This document shows, in pieces, positions 45,402-53,514 of a DNA stretch of 64,000 nucleotides. The notes under the pieces are model-generated. The model did not search any database, was not told the origin of the DNA, and worked only from the letters and a program-made list of their open reading frames with translations. Each line of letters starts with the position of its first letter. The first letter of the stretch is position 1. The translations under genes and the position numbers were made by a program. Source of the DNA: Poritiphilus sp965212595 (GTDB lineage: Bacteria; Bacteroidota; Bacteroidia; Flavobacteriales; Flavobacteriaceae); the NCBI GenBank assembly GCA_965212595.1, contig CBDBVE010000001.1, positions 62,001-126,000 on the forward strand. Direction: 5' to 3'.

Positions 45402-45422
45402 AAGGCAAAGATAGTTTTTAAA

Positions 45423-45436
45423 GTTGTATATACAAC
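45423..45436. promoter_or_regulatory. MarR-type operator 3 (autoregulatory)
   Basis: A perfect GTTGTATATACAAC palindrome 22 bp upstream of the marR start codon. Confidence 0.75.
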
Positions 45437-45591
45437 ATATTTAGTTTATTTTTAACAAAAACCTTGTTTATGGCCAGCGGCAGCGGATCATAATTTTATG
45501 AATTCGAAGTTCTGCTCGCCTTGAGTTTTCATAAATATTGTCATACCTTCCTTTTGTTAGAAGGTCATAAACAATCTGAAATGTTACAAGC

Positions 45592-46674
45592 ATGTTGAAA
45601 CCACTACTCTCTTCACTCTTTTTTTTCTGTTGTTTTCATGGATTTGGGCAACATCTTTCCCCACAGGAGCTTCAAAATAGTGTAGACTCTATTGTTACCC
45701 ATGTCATGAATGAAGCTGAAATACCAGGTCTGGCGGTAGGAATTGTTCAAAGCGATTCAATCTTAATTGCCAAAGGATATGGCTTAAAAGATATCAATGA
45801 AAACGAAGCCGTTACAGAACACAGCGTTTTCCATACCGCTTCTATCAGCAAATTGTTTACGGCAATGGCCATAATGCAGTTGGTCAATGAAGAAAAGCTG
45901 GCTCTGGAAGCAAAACTCCTTGAGATTCTGCCGGAACTCAATTGTACCCAAGCTGACTGCGAAAAGATCACTGTAAAAAGTCTGCTGAATCACACTTCAG
46001 GGCTGCCAGATATCAACAATTATAATTGGAAGAACAACAACCAATCCGAGGAAAGCCTAAAGAACTACCTAAGCAGTTTAAAGCTCAAATTGCAGCACCC
46101 TCCTTTTACAACGTATTACTACAGCAATCTTGGATATGATATTTTGGGAGGCGTTATCGAAAGAATAAACGGGCAGCCCTTTGAAGAATACGTGAAACTA
46201 AAGCTACTGCTACCAGCAGGGATCTCAGCTAGCGATTTCAGGTACTTTAAAATTGCCGACTCTCTACGTACTACGCCGCATACTAAAAACAGGCTTTCTA
46301 GTGCCATCAAAGTCAGAAAAACATATCCTTACACCAGAGAACACGCTCCCAGCAGTACTTTAAATGCTTCTGCCTATGAGCTTAGCAAGTGGATGATCTC
46401 CTTTTTACAGGGTTTGGACGATGATAGTGGTAGCTATGATGAGATGCTTCAACCTTCTGTCCCCGGAAATCCATATATAGGATTAGGCTTCCAATTAGGT
46501 GAAATCCATGGATTTAAAAAAGTTGGACATTATGGAGGTGATAGAGGCTTTAGGTCTTATCTTTTTCTGATCCCTGAGAGAAAAGCGGGCTTCGTACTTT
46601 TAGCAAACTGCGATTACAACGAGGACTTTAGGCAAGATATATTACACCGTATTGCTGGTCTACTGCTGAAATAG
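45592..46674 (+). CDS. Serine hydrolase, class C beta-lactamase family
   Basis: A 360-residue exported enzyme with signal peptide (MLKPLLSSLFFFCCFHGFGQ). All three motifs are intact: Ser84-x-x-Lys87 in TASISKLFT, Tyr177-Ser-Asn179 in YYYSNLGY, and HYGGDRGF near residue 306. It is an active-site serine peptidase or esterase of the beta-lactamase-related family, probably periplasmic; beta-lactam resistance need not be its role. It stands alone, divergent from marR. Confidence 0.88.
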   Translation: MLKPLLSSLFFFCCFHGFGQHLSPQELQNSVDSIVTHVMNEAEIPGLAVGIVQSDSILIAKGYGLKDINENEAVTEHSVFHTASISKLFTAMAIMQLVNEEKLALEAKLLEILPELNCTQADCEKITVKSLLNHTSGLPDINNYNWKNNNQSEESLKNYLSSLKLKLQHPPFTTYYYSNLGYDILGGVIERINGQPFEEYVKLKLLLPAGISASDFRYFKIADSLRTTPHTKNRLSSAIKVRKTYPYTREHAPSSTLNASAYELSKWMISFLQGLDDDSGSYDEMLQPSVPGNPYIGLGFQLGEIHGFKKVGHYGGDRGFRSYLFLIPERKAGFVLLANCDYNEDFRQDILHRIAGLLLK

Positions 46675-46764
46675 AAGTCCTTAAAGCCTTAGTTCTATTG
46701 TCAAGAAGAACTTGGGTATGAATTTAGATTCCAAATTACCTGACCTCGCTTTTTAAGACAATTT

Positions 46765-47976
46765 TCAATCTGGCTCAAACAAATTCAGTTGTTTGCTGTC
46801 TGGGGGTTTGGCAAAACCAAAAACGCTCCGGCCACCGTATTTGTAAGACTCCTCGTTTTCCTTTCTTACCAAAGCATGGAAATTAGCATTAGGGGTAAAG
46901 CCTTTTTCAGCCTTTTGGGCCAGAATACTCAACTTTTTTATGGCCTTAAGTTTATCTGTACGGCCAATTTTGGCTCTTTGTACCGCATCTTGCAAGGTGT
47001 TTATAGTTTTATCATAAACCTTTGTAGGTACGGGAAACGGAGTAGCATCTTTTCCTCCGTGGGCAAAAGCAAAACGTGCAGGATCTTCAAAACGAGAGGG
47101 AGTGCCATGAATGATTTCACTTACTAAGGTCAGCGATTGCAGGGTTCTTGGGCCCAGGCCTTTTAGCAATAACAAATCCCTAAAATTTCCGGTCTCATTT
47201 TCCTGGGCTAGCCATAGAATGCTACCAAGCCGTTTCATGTCAACGTCTTTGGGCTTAATGTGATGATAAACAGGTACCAAAAGGTGGGGGACTTCTTTTA
47301 AAATGCTATCGGGATTCTCCTTTACAATGTCTAAAATGCCCTTTTGGGTGGGTTGTGCCTTTCTATGTACCAAGTTTAGGATTGCACCCTGGTTGTTGCC
47401 ACAAACTGCTGTGTGCGGCTCTTGCACAAAGGATTTTAGGTTTTCGGAATGCCAGTGATAACGCCTGGCCATCCCATTAGAATGGTGCATCCCTTGTTGC
47501 ACCACAGACCATTTTCCGGTAACAGACACTATAAAGTTGTGTATGTAAAGATTATAACCATCTTGCAGGGCTGTATTATCTACTTTAGCGCTTAACTTAC
47601 TGCATTGGGCCAGGTGATTGCCATCTAAGCCCGTCGTCTCAGCAACGCCCAGGAGTTCTCTTGGGGTTTGTAGCGATTGTTTGCCTTTGCCTCCACAGAC
47701 ATAAATCCCCAAACGTCTTGAAACCGGATTTAGGGATTGTTTCAAGACTTTCAGCACGGTAGTGGTGACTCCAGAGGAGTTCCAGTCCATGCCGATAACC
47801 GTCCCAAAACTCTGGAACCAAAAAGGGTTGGATAGGCGTTCTAAAAAATCGTCTCTACCATTGTTTTCTATTATCGCCTCAACGATGGGTAAAGCCAATT
47901 GCTTCATTCTGTTGAAGAGCCAGGGTGGTACGGCCCCGCCATGGAGTAATAGATCTGCTGTTCCGGAGCGTTGCAT
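46765..47976 (-). CDS. DUF763 family protein
   Basis: A 403-residue soluble protein of the widely spread DUF763 family, recognised by its start (MQRSGTADLLLHGGAVPPWLF; most members read R-x-G-T-A-D-L-P-L-H-x-G) and by ICVCGGKGKQS-like and GMHHSNGMARRYHWHS segments. The helix-hairpin-helix-like LLLKGLGPRTLQSL hints at nucleic-acid binding. Function unknown. I prefer the ATG at 47976 to a TTG six codons upstream, because the family starts there and the TTG lies inside a palindrome. Two tandem palindromes lie directly upstream. Confidence 0.85.
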   Translation of the reverse strand: MQRSGTADLLLHGGAVPPWLFNRMKQLALPIVEAIIENNGRDDFLERLSNPFWFQSFGTVIGMDWNSSGVTTTVLKVLKQSLNPVSRRLGIYVCGGKGKQSLQTPRELLGVAETTGLDGNHLAQCSKLSAKVDNTALQDGYNLYIHNFIVSVTGKWSVVQQGMHHSNGMARRYHWHSENLKSFVQEPHTAVCGNNQGAILNLVHRKAQPTQKGILDIVKENPDSILKEVPHLLVPVYHHIKPKDVDMKRLGSILWLAQENETGNFRDLLLLKGLGPRTLQSLTLVSEIIHGTPSRFEDPARFAFAHGGKDATPFPVPTKVYDKTINTLQDAVQRAKIGRTDKLKAIKKLSILAQKAEKGFTPNANFHALVRKENEESYKYGGRSVFGFAKPPDSKQLNLFEPD

Positions 47977-47979
47977 ATA

Positions 47980-48013
47980 TTGGAATTTTTCCAAAAATAT
48001 GGAATTTTTCCAA
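47980..48013. promoter_or_regulatory. Two tandem palindromes upstream of the DUF763 gene
   Basis: TGGAATTTTTCCAA occurs twice (47981-47994 and 48000-48013), 19 bp apart. Each is a near-perfect inverted repeat (TTGGAA / TTCCAA around T). They end 4 bp before the ATG chosen for the DUF763 gene and look like a two-dimer operator. Confidence 0.6.
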
Positions 48014-48087
48014 TAACGATGCTATTTAGGTATAAAACAATACGCTTCTGGTTTGGCTGTCGGGCTCACTGAACTCCCATTTTTTTA

Positions 48088-48867
48088 TTATTCTCTTTTA
48101 AGAAGAACTAGACATCCGGTGGCTACAAAAACTACGATGACCACGTAGGCGACATTGTCTGCCGAAATATTCCTCAATTCCGGAATCAAGCTATTTCTGA
48201 AGAAAATAAAGTAATTAACGGAGGTATGCAGCAATACGGCTATCCATGGAATTTTACTAAATCTTAAATACACGAAAGTAAATATAACCGCTATGCCCAA
48301 AATGGAAACAAGGTATTTTACCACAAAATCAAAATTGAGTTCTGGACCATCAGCAGCAAATAGGAGCATGTGCCAAAAAAACATGACCAGACCAATAATC
48401 ATACTGGAAATGAATGGGCTGAACTTCGATAATAAGGTAGGCAAGAAATACCCTCTCCAACCCAACTCTTCCCCTAAAGGACCATCAAGAAAAATAAAGA
48501 TGAGGTAGATTGCTAAAAACTTCGGGATATTCAATTCGGCAAAACTCCATTGTATGTCCGTAATCAATAGTGTTATCACTACCACAAGTAAATTAATGAG
48601 TAATGGGATCAGGAAAACAACCGAATAAGCCAGCGCGGAGGCCTTGAACCTAAAGATGCTTCGCCAATATTTTTTAAGACCCTTCTGTTTGGTTGTGCAT
48701 ATTATGGTAAGAATAGCTGCAAATGTGGGAGTGTATCCCCGTAAGGCACCAGCTAAATCTTTGGCAAGATTTCCTCCTTTCGAAACAATCAAAGGAAATA
48801 AAGCCCAGTATAAAAATGCAAGCAATAATACAATTACCGTAAACAGAACTAATTTTCGCATACGCAC
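48088..48867 (-). CDS. CPBP family intramembrane metalloprotease
   Basis: A 259-residue membrane protein with about seven or eight helices. The CPBP/CAAX-protease motifs are present: EELGWRGYFLP (EExxxR), FFWHMLLF (FxxxH) and LHTSVNYF (HxxxN/B). Such proteins cleave within or beside the membrane, or serve as bacteriocin self-immunity factors in some operons. Here it stands between the DUF763 gene and an AraC regulator with no peptide gene near, so its role is open. Confidence 0.87.
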   Translation of the reverse strand: MRMRKLVLFTVIVLLLAFLYWALFPLIVSKGGNLAKDLAGALRGYTPTFAAILTIICTTKQKGLKKYWRSIFRFKASALAYSVVFLIPLLINLLVVVITLLITDIQWSFAELNIPKFLAIYLIFIFLDGPLGEELGWRGYFLPTLLSKFSPFISSMIIGLVMFFWHMLLFAADGPELNFDFVVKYLVSILGIAVIFTFVYLRFSKIPWIAVLLHTSVNYFIFFRNSLIPELRNISADNVAYVVIVVFVATGCLVLLKRE

Positions 48868-48916
48868 TATTTATGGCAAATAAAATCAAAGAAAAGGCCT
48901 TTTGAGAATTGCTTAA

Positions 48917-49984
48917 TTAATCAATACGTATTTGTTTTTTGAATTGTCCAGGTGTTTTTCCGGTGGCCTTTTTGAAGTGAAAGTAAAAAGCGGCTTTAGT
49001 ATTAAACCCAGACTCATACCCCAGAGCTTCCAATGTGATTCTAAGGTTTTGATGTTCCGTGATTTTTCGTTTTGCATACGCTACTCGTTTCGAATTTACC
49101 AAATCGTAAAACGTCGTTTTCATTTTTTTGTTTATTACCTGCGAAAGATGATGTTTGGGAACATTTAAGTTTTTGGAAAGTTGTGAAATGGAAAAGTTTG
49201 GATTGAGATACATATCAGTATCAGAAAAAAAGACAATTATTTCTTGAGCAATCTTTTCAATTTTGTCAGTATCCAACGGACTATGTTTGTAACTTTTTTG
49301 TGCCTTGATACCGGTATCTGTCTTGATAAGCGAAGAATTAGAAACGACAATAAGCTTAAGGCCATAATAACCCATTATTGTAATCATCAATACATAAAAA
49401 ACGATATCGAGATTATTGTCAAGGTTCCAATGAAAAAATTGATTTGCAAGAACGAAAAGAATACTTGAAAGAAATGAGAAAAAAAGCAAGTATGCCAGAG
49501 TTCTTATCCAATTTATTTCTAATACAACATTATTGGAGCTTTGATTTCTCAATTCATTATTTTTTCTTGACAACCATGCTACTATAAGTATTGGATAGGA
49601 TAAAATTGAGGTCATCTTGACAATCAAATTTAGGTCCTCCCAGAGTATACGCGCTTTTGAATACAATATGAAACCCAATAGGGTCATTAGCAAAAAGGGT
49701 ATGAAGTGAAACAGATAGTGTAACCTTGTTTCAAGATGAAAAATGCTGGCCGTGTAAAGAAATAAAAAAGGGCCGTGAAGAAGCACTATGGTTTTTGCTA
49801 TCACTTCTATTTCTTGGGTTTGAATACCAAAACTTCCAACTAAGAGAATGAAAAGATGAGTGGCAAAGGTCAGTAACCAAACGAGTAAAATTTTGTCCGC
49901 TATAGTCTTGGTTTGTTTTTGCCAATGCAACAAAAGAAATATGATGCATTGTATAAGACCAATAATTAAAATGCTTCTCTCCAT
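48917..49984 (-). CDS. AraC family regulator with membrane N-terminus
   Basis: A 355-residue 7TM-AraC regulator. Helices fill residues 1-220 (SILIIGLIQCIIFLLL onward). The AraC domain closes with NTKAAFYFHFKKATGKTPGQFKKQ. The ATG at 49984 is preferred; an in-frame TTG at 50008 would add eight residues. It has the same layout as the regulators at 5763 and 41466. The CPBP gene follows 49 bp downstream on the same strand and may be its target or partner. Confidence 0.86.
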   Translation of the reverse strand: MERSILIIGLIQCIIFLLLHWQKQTKTIADKILLVWLLTFATHLFILLVGSFGIQTQEIEVIAKTIVLLHGPFLFLYTASIFHLETRLHYLFHFIPFLLMTLLGFILYSKARILWEDLNLIVKMTSILSYPILIVAWLSRKNNELRNQSSNNVVLEINWIRTLAYLLFFSFLSSILFVLANQFFHWNLDNNLDIVFYVLMITIMGYYGLKLIVVSNSSLIKTDTGIKAQKSYKHSPLDTDKIEKIAQEIIVFFSDTDMYLNPNFSISQLSKNLNVPKHHLSQVINKKMKTTFYDLVNSKRVAYAKRKITEHQNLRITLEALGYESGFNTKAAFYFHFKKATGKTPGQFKKQIRID

Positions 49985-50221
49985 TGATTTTATAAGGTAA
50001 TAATACAAATCCTATGTTATGATCAATAGAACTTATACCATTTTTTGTATCCATCAAAGACCGACAAACTCAGAATTGTACATATTTTATGTTCGGAATG
50101 ACAGGATTTAGAGAATCCTAATTACATGTTCCGCTGGAAATAGAAAGCCTAAATGGCTTTGTCATTTTTGGTAATTTTTCATTTCATTACTTATGCCAAT
50201 AAATTGGCAACGCTCTAAAAT

Positions 50222-50253
50222 GAAAAAGCCCGAAAATCTTACGATTTTCAGAC
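50222..50253 (-). terminator. Terminator of the tRNA-Pro transcript
   Basis: On the minus strand GTCTGAAAATC pairs with GATTTTCGGGC (11 bp with two G-U pairs) around GTAA, followed by TTTTT. It lies 11 bp past the tRNA 3' end. Confidence 0.75.
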
Positions 50254-50263
50254 TTTCTGCTTG

Positions 50264-50338
50264 TCGGGATGACAGGATTTGAACCTGCGACCACACGGCC
50301 CCCAGCCGTGTACGCTAACCGGACTGCGCCACATCCCG
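50264..50338 (-). tRNA. tRNA-Pro (anticodon GGG)
   Basis: On the minus strand a 75-nt cloverleaf: acceptor CGGGATG / CATCCCG with discriminator A, D-arm GCGC...GCGT, anticodon stem CACGG/CCGTG with loop CTGGGGG (anticodon GGG), T-arm GCAGG-TTCAAAT-CCTGT. CCA is not encoded. The gene is immediately preceded by a GIY-YIG gene whose stop is 5 bp from the tRNA start, and a second, truncated copy of the 5' half lies beyond that gene. Confidence 0.95.
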
Positions 50339-50343
50339 AAATT

Positions 50344-50580
50344 CTAATTTTCAATTAAGTATCTCTCAATACCTCTTTTCTTAATTTGCCGTTCCAATCG
50401 TATCGCCTCCGTTCTGGAGTTGCAAACATATGTCTTTACTAATTTCCAAGGAATACCCCTAGAAGTATACTTCTTACCTCCATCATTATGTGTAGCCAAT
50501 CTCTTTTCAATATTACTAGTCTGACCCGCATAGTATTTGCCAAGCCTTTCACTTAATAATATATAAACTACAAAATTCAT
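50344..50580 (-). CDS. GIY-YIG nuclease domain protein (UPF0213 type)
   Basis: A 78-residue stand-alone GIY-YIG domain: VYI (5-7) and YAG (17-19) are the two halves of the name motif; KRLATHN holds the conserved Arg, and RLERQIKKRG the metal-binding Glu. Small proteins of this type are abundant in Flavobacteriia. Activity is untested for most; the fold is a homing-endonuclease and repair nuclease fold. Here it is wedged between a partial tRNA (its ATG follows the truncated copy by 8 bp) and an intact tRNA-Pro (stop 5 bp before it), suggesting it is part of a small mobile unit. Confidence 0.88.
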   Translation of the reverse strand: MNFVVYILLSERLGKYYAGQTSNIEKRLATHNDGGKKYTSRGIPWKLVKTYVCNSRTEAIRLERQIKKRGIERYLIEN

Positions 50581-50588
50581 TATTTCAG

Positions 50589-50640
50589 GCGACCATCACG
50601 CCATAGGCGTGATACGCTAACCGGACTGCGCCACATCCCG
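50589..50640 (-). pseudogene. Partial tRNA-Pro copy (5' half)
   Basis: The minus strand repeats the acceptor 5' strand and D-arm of the intact tRNA-Pro exactly, then has a different anticodon hairpin (TCACGCC / GGCGTGA), then the variable-loop bases TGGTCGC, and stops before the T-arm. A 32-bp stretch (50613-50644) is identical to 50311-50342, including four bases outside the tRNA. It cannot make a functional tRNA. Confidence 0.8.
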
Positions 50641-50651
50641 AAATCGGACTG

Positions 50652-50659
50652 CAAATATA
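50652..50659 (-). promoter_or_regulatory. Bacteroidota -7 box upstream of the partial tRNA
   Basis: TATATTTG on the minus strand fits the TAnnTTTG consensus exactly. It lies 12 bp upstream of the partial tRNA start, so transcription would pass through the truncated copy and the GIY-YIG gene before reaching the intact tRNA. Confidence 0.6.
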
Positions 50660-50800
50660 AAACAAACCTGCCAAAAAAAACATGCTGAAAAACATAGAAT
50701 TTGCATGGATTTGTAAACTACAGGAACTGAATGCCGTACCTACTGTAAGAACTGTAACAAATTTTTCTAAAAAGCCTCTTTAAAATAAAACCAACCAAAA

Positions 50801-51865
50801 ATGTTTACATCAAGCTCTCCAAGGCCCATTTTAGTGTTATTCGCAATAATATTGTCTGTAACCGCATGCAACAGTAAAAAAGAGCAAAACATTTCTAAGG
50901 TGGAAACTTCAGCGATGGCCTGTACAGAAAATGGTTATGTATTCTGCTATACAGACATTGAAAATTTTAGAAAGACCTTTGCAGTTATGCAACAAGGAGG
51001 GGATACCATAGCTGCTTTTGAAGACTACTTTGCAAAAGCTTCACCTGGGATGAAGGGTTGGATTTCCAGATACAACTGGACCCCAAAGAAACTGGCAGAG
51101 CGAGTTGCCAAACAACCTAAGTATTACGAGTCTTTACAGAATATTGATACGGAACTTCGGAAATTTGAAAAAGATATTTCAAGGCATTACGACAGTATGA
51201 AGAAATTATATCCATTTGAATTTGTAACCATCCCGCCTACCTACTACTTCATTATGTGGGGTGGTGGCGGAAGCATAGAACTCACGGGGAATATGATAAG
51301 TATGGATTATTTTGGGTACAAAGAAGGACTGGATCAAACAGAATTTGAGGAATACGGCGGACTCTTTCCCGAAGGCAGATTCCCAATTGTCAGTGCAACT
51401 GATGTGCCACAAGTTGCTGTTCATGAAGTTAGCCACCTTTTTCAGACCTATCTGCAGGGTGAAATAGACTATGTTTCCATGTATATTGAGGAATCTAAAA
51501 CTACGATGCTGGCCTATGCCGTTAGGGAGGGTACGGCCGATTTTATAGCGTACCTGGCTTCCGGGCTCACAGATACCAAAAGGCATGTCTATGGAGATGC
51601 CAACGAAAAAGAACTGTGGGAACTGTTTAAACCGCATTTAAGTGAGCACCCAGATAATCACAAAGGCTGGTTTTCTGGCAAGTCTGAAACGCATTCAGAT
51701 TGGCCCTGGCAGGTAGGGTACTATGTCGGCTTTAAAATGATTCAGAACTATTACGACCTGGCAGAGGATAAAGAACTGGTAATCGTTGATATCCTGTCTG
51801 CAAAGGACGAAACTACCTATAGGCAAATGGCGGCACTTTACGATAAGAAATTTCATGACAAGTAG
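50801..51865 (+). CDS. DUF2268-like zinc metalloprotease lipoprotein
   Basis: A 354-residue lipoprotein (lipobox SVTAC, Cys23). The zinc motif HEVSH is at 208-212 and a further acidic ligand candidate is Glu243 in REGTADFIAYLASG, the arrangement of DUF2268/gluzincin-like predicted proteases, related to GldB-like proteins of the phylum. The N-terminal 130 residues are helical. It probably acts in the periplasm or at the surface; substrate unknown. It ends at a shared bidirectional terminator. Confidence 0.8.
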   Translation: MFTSSSPRPILVLFAIILSVTACNSKKEQNISKVETSAMACTENGYVFCYTDIENFRKTFAVMQQGGDTIAAFEDYFAKASPGMKGWISRYNWTPKKLAERVAKQPKYYESLQNIDTELRKFEKDISRHYDSMKKLYPFEFVTIPPTYYFIMWGGGGSIELTGNMISMDYFGYKEGLDQTEFEEYGGLFPEGRFPIVSATDVPQVAVHEVSHLFQTYLQGEIDYVSMYIEESKTTMLAYAVREGTADFIAYLASGLTDTKRHVYGDANEKELWELFKPHLSEHPDNHKGWFSGKSETHSDWPWQVGYYVGFKMIQNYYDLAEDKELVIVDILSAKDETTYRQMAALYDKKFHDK

Positions 51866-51883
51866 GAAGCCGTTACTAGTATT

Positions 51884-51920
51884 AAAATAAAAAGCCCCTC
51901 GAGGGAGAGGCTTTTATTTT
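51884..51920. terminator. Bidirectional terminator
   Basis: AAAATAAAAAGCC pairs with GGCTTTTATTTT around a short CTCGAGG-type loop. A/T arms give a T run on both strands, closing the protease gene (plus) and the barrel gene at 51932 (minus). Confidence 0.8.
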
Positions 51921-51931
51921 AGAAGTATTGA

Positions 51932-52951
51932 TTAGAAAGAATATTGCACGCCGGCTACAAGAGTTTCTTTGGTCTTCAGTTGAATTCCATTGACATCCTG
52001 TAATCCCGGAAATGCAAATTCAAAACCAAAACGGAGGTTCTTAAGCGCCCCTGAAGGCACATAGGTATTGAATCCAAAACCAAAATTGACGAAAGTACCT
52101 CCAGAGTTTTGAGTATCTGCCGTGATTACCATCATTGGGTTGAGATTGGGATCGGTTCCTTCAATTTCGGATACGATCAAGCCTTCTACTCGAGCAGAAA
52201 AACTCAACCAAGGAGCGGCTTTTAGTGCGAGCCAATTGTTCAGGCTATACCTGTTCCCATAGCGGAATTCCCTATCATTTTCTCCTAAACGGAACACTCC
52301 TCGGACTTGCGAACCCCACGAAACCACACTTGCCTGGCCCAAATAGGTCAAGGCCAGATTTGTGTCGAAAGTTCCACTTCCCAGTTGCATTGGGTATGGC
52401 AATTCAACTTCATTAGGCGCAGAAGCTGGAGTCACGTCAGACTCCGTAATAGAACCGCTTGGTATTGAAAAACCTAATTGCCCATGAAGCGTTTGCCGGT
52501 TCTTATTCAAAAACTGATAAAGCACAGAGATTTGAATATCGCCAAAACCAGAGGCTTCGGTTGTAAAAGTCCCTCCCATGCGGGTTAAATGATCCATTTC
52601 CATGGAAAGGTAATTTAACATCAGCATTACTGTAAGCTTATCGCTTGGGGCATACATGCCGCCAAGCATATGCATATTCATTGGCATATTTGTAGGGGTG
52701 ACCATATAGTCGTCTAATGCTTCCTGGGCCGTGACATCATCAGATCCCTGGCGTAGTTCGTCCATATTCATGTACATGTATCGGTAAGAGAACATCCATT
52801 CTCCCTTACCATGCATATGATCTCCCATTACAGAGATAGGAGCGTGTCCATCTGGTCTGCCTGCAGACCATTTGTTATTATCGTTTTGATTTTCCTGGGC
52901 AAAAAGCCCCAAGCTTGCCATTAAGAAAATGGCAGTAAAAATTTTCTTCAT
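51932..52951 (-). CDS. Met/His-rich outer-membrane barrel protein
   Basis: A 339-residue exported protein (signal MKKIFTAIFLMASLGLFAQ) predicted to be a beta-barrel: alternating strands, ending in aromatic VAGVQYSF. The first 130 residues are unusually rich in Met and His (MGDHMHGKGEWMFSYRYMYM; PTNMPMNMHMLGGMY). The family resembles PF13557-type outer-membrane channel proteins. Clustered Met and His suggest copper handling, and the neighbouring CDGKC protein fits that, but no experiment is known to me. Confidence 0.7.
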   Translation of the reverse strand: MKKIFTAIFLMASLGLFAQENQNDNNKWSAGRPDGHAPISVMGDHMHGKGEWMFSYRYMYMNMDELRQGSDDVTAQEALDDYMVTPTNMPMNMHMLGGMYAPSDKLTVMLMLNYLSMEMDHLTRMGGTFTTEASGFGDIQISVLYQFLNKNRQTLHGQLGFSIPSGSITESDVTPASAPNEVELPYPMQLGSGTFDTNLALTYLGQASVVSWGSQVRGVFRLGENDREFRYGNRYSLNNWLALKAAPWLSFSARVEGLIVSEIEGTDPNLNPMMVITADTQNSGGTFVNFGFGFNTYVPSGALKNLRFGFEFAFPGLQDVNGIQLKTKETLVAGVQYSF

Positions 52952-53043
52952 TTTAAAAAATTGAAAGTGAATAATGGAGGCATTACAAATATTGGCCTTT
53001 CCAGGGCCAGATTGTAAACCGCTAATAATTAATAGATAAAGGT

Positions 53044-53418
53044 TTACTCACTAAGGGTAGGCGGGTGAAAATCTTCAAAGCTGTAAAGGAAACTATATGA
53101 ATTGCTGTAGTAGGATAACACAATTGTATCTGGTCCGAGCTTCGCATTATTGTCAAGACCGTACAATTCAACAAAGCCAATTGGGTACTCTTCTAAAGCT
53201 ATAGCGGGAAGCTTGTTCTTCTTCTCTTCATTCTGTTCCTGAAGCATTTGCATCAAGTAGCATTTGCCGTCACATGCTAATTCTGGCCTATCTTGATTAA
53301 TGCATAGAAACTCAGCGATATAATCCTGATTGATTACATATTCAAATACCGGAAATACTGGCCGAATCATCGCTAGCAAGTACAAGAAAGTGAAAAAAAA
53401 GGGAGCAATTGCTTTCAC
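53044..53418 (-). CDS. Small membrane protein with CxGKC motif
   Basis: A 124-residue protein with a GTG start (53418), one N-terminal helix (FFFTFLYLLAMIRPVFPVF), then FLCINQDRPELACDGKCYLMQML, which carries three Cys, and a low-complexity charged middle. The C-x-G-K-C-x-L element is seen in other small flavobacterial membrane proteins; no function is assigned. It is 92 bp upstream of the Met/His-rich barrel gene on the same strand and probably in its transcript. Confidence 0.65.
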   Translation of the reverse strand: MKAIAPFFFTFLYLLAMIRPVFPVFEYVINQDYIAEFLCINQDRPELACDGKCYLMQMLQEQNEEKKNKLPAIALEEYPIGFVELYGLDNNAKLGPDTIVLSYYSNSYSFLYSFEDFHPPTLSE

Positions 53419-53489
53419 ATTGCAAAGGTAAGTTCAACAGTTTTTAGATTCAATTAATTAACAATAATAATTCAGATAGTTAGGTTAAT

Positions 53490-53512
53490 ATCGTATATTA
53501 GCAATAAACGAT
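53490..53512. promoter_or_regulatory. ArsR-type operator 1 (decarboxylase gene)
   Basis: A 23-bp imperfect palindrome with half-sites ATCGTATAT and ATAAACGAT around TAGCA. It ends 2 bp before the decarboxylase start codon and matches sites at 57895 and 58316. Confidence 0.7.
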
Positions 53513-53514
53513 AT

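Noticed and set aside
50193..50208. TGCCAAT / ATTGGCA hairpin upstream of the tRNA terminator region
   Set aside because: Short, no T run, no repeat elsewhere seen; not called as a feature.
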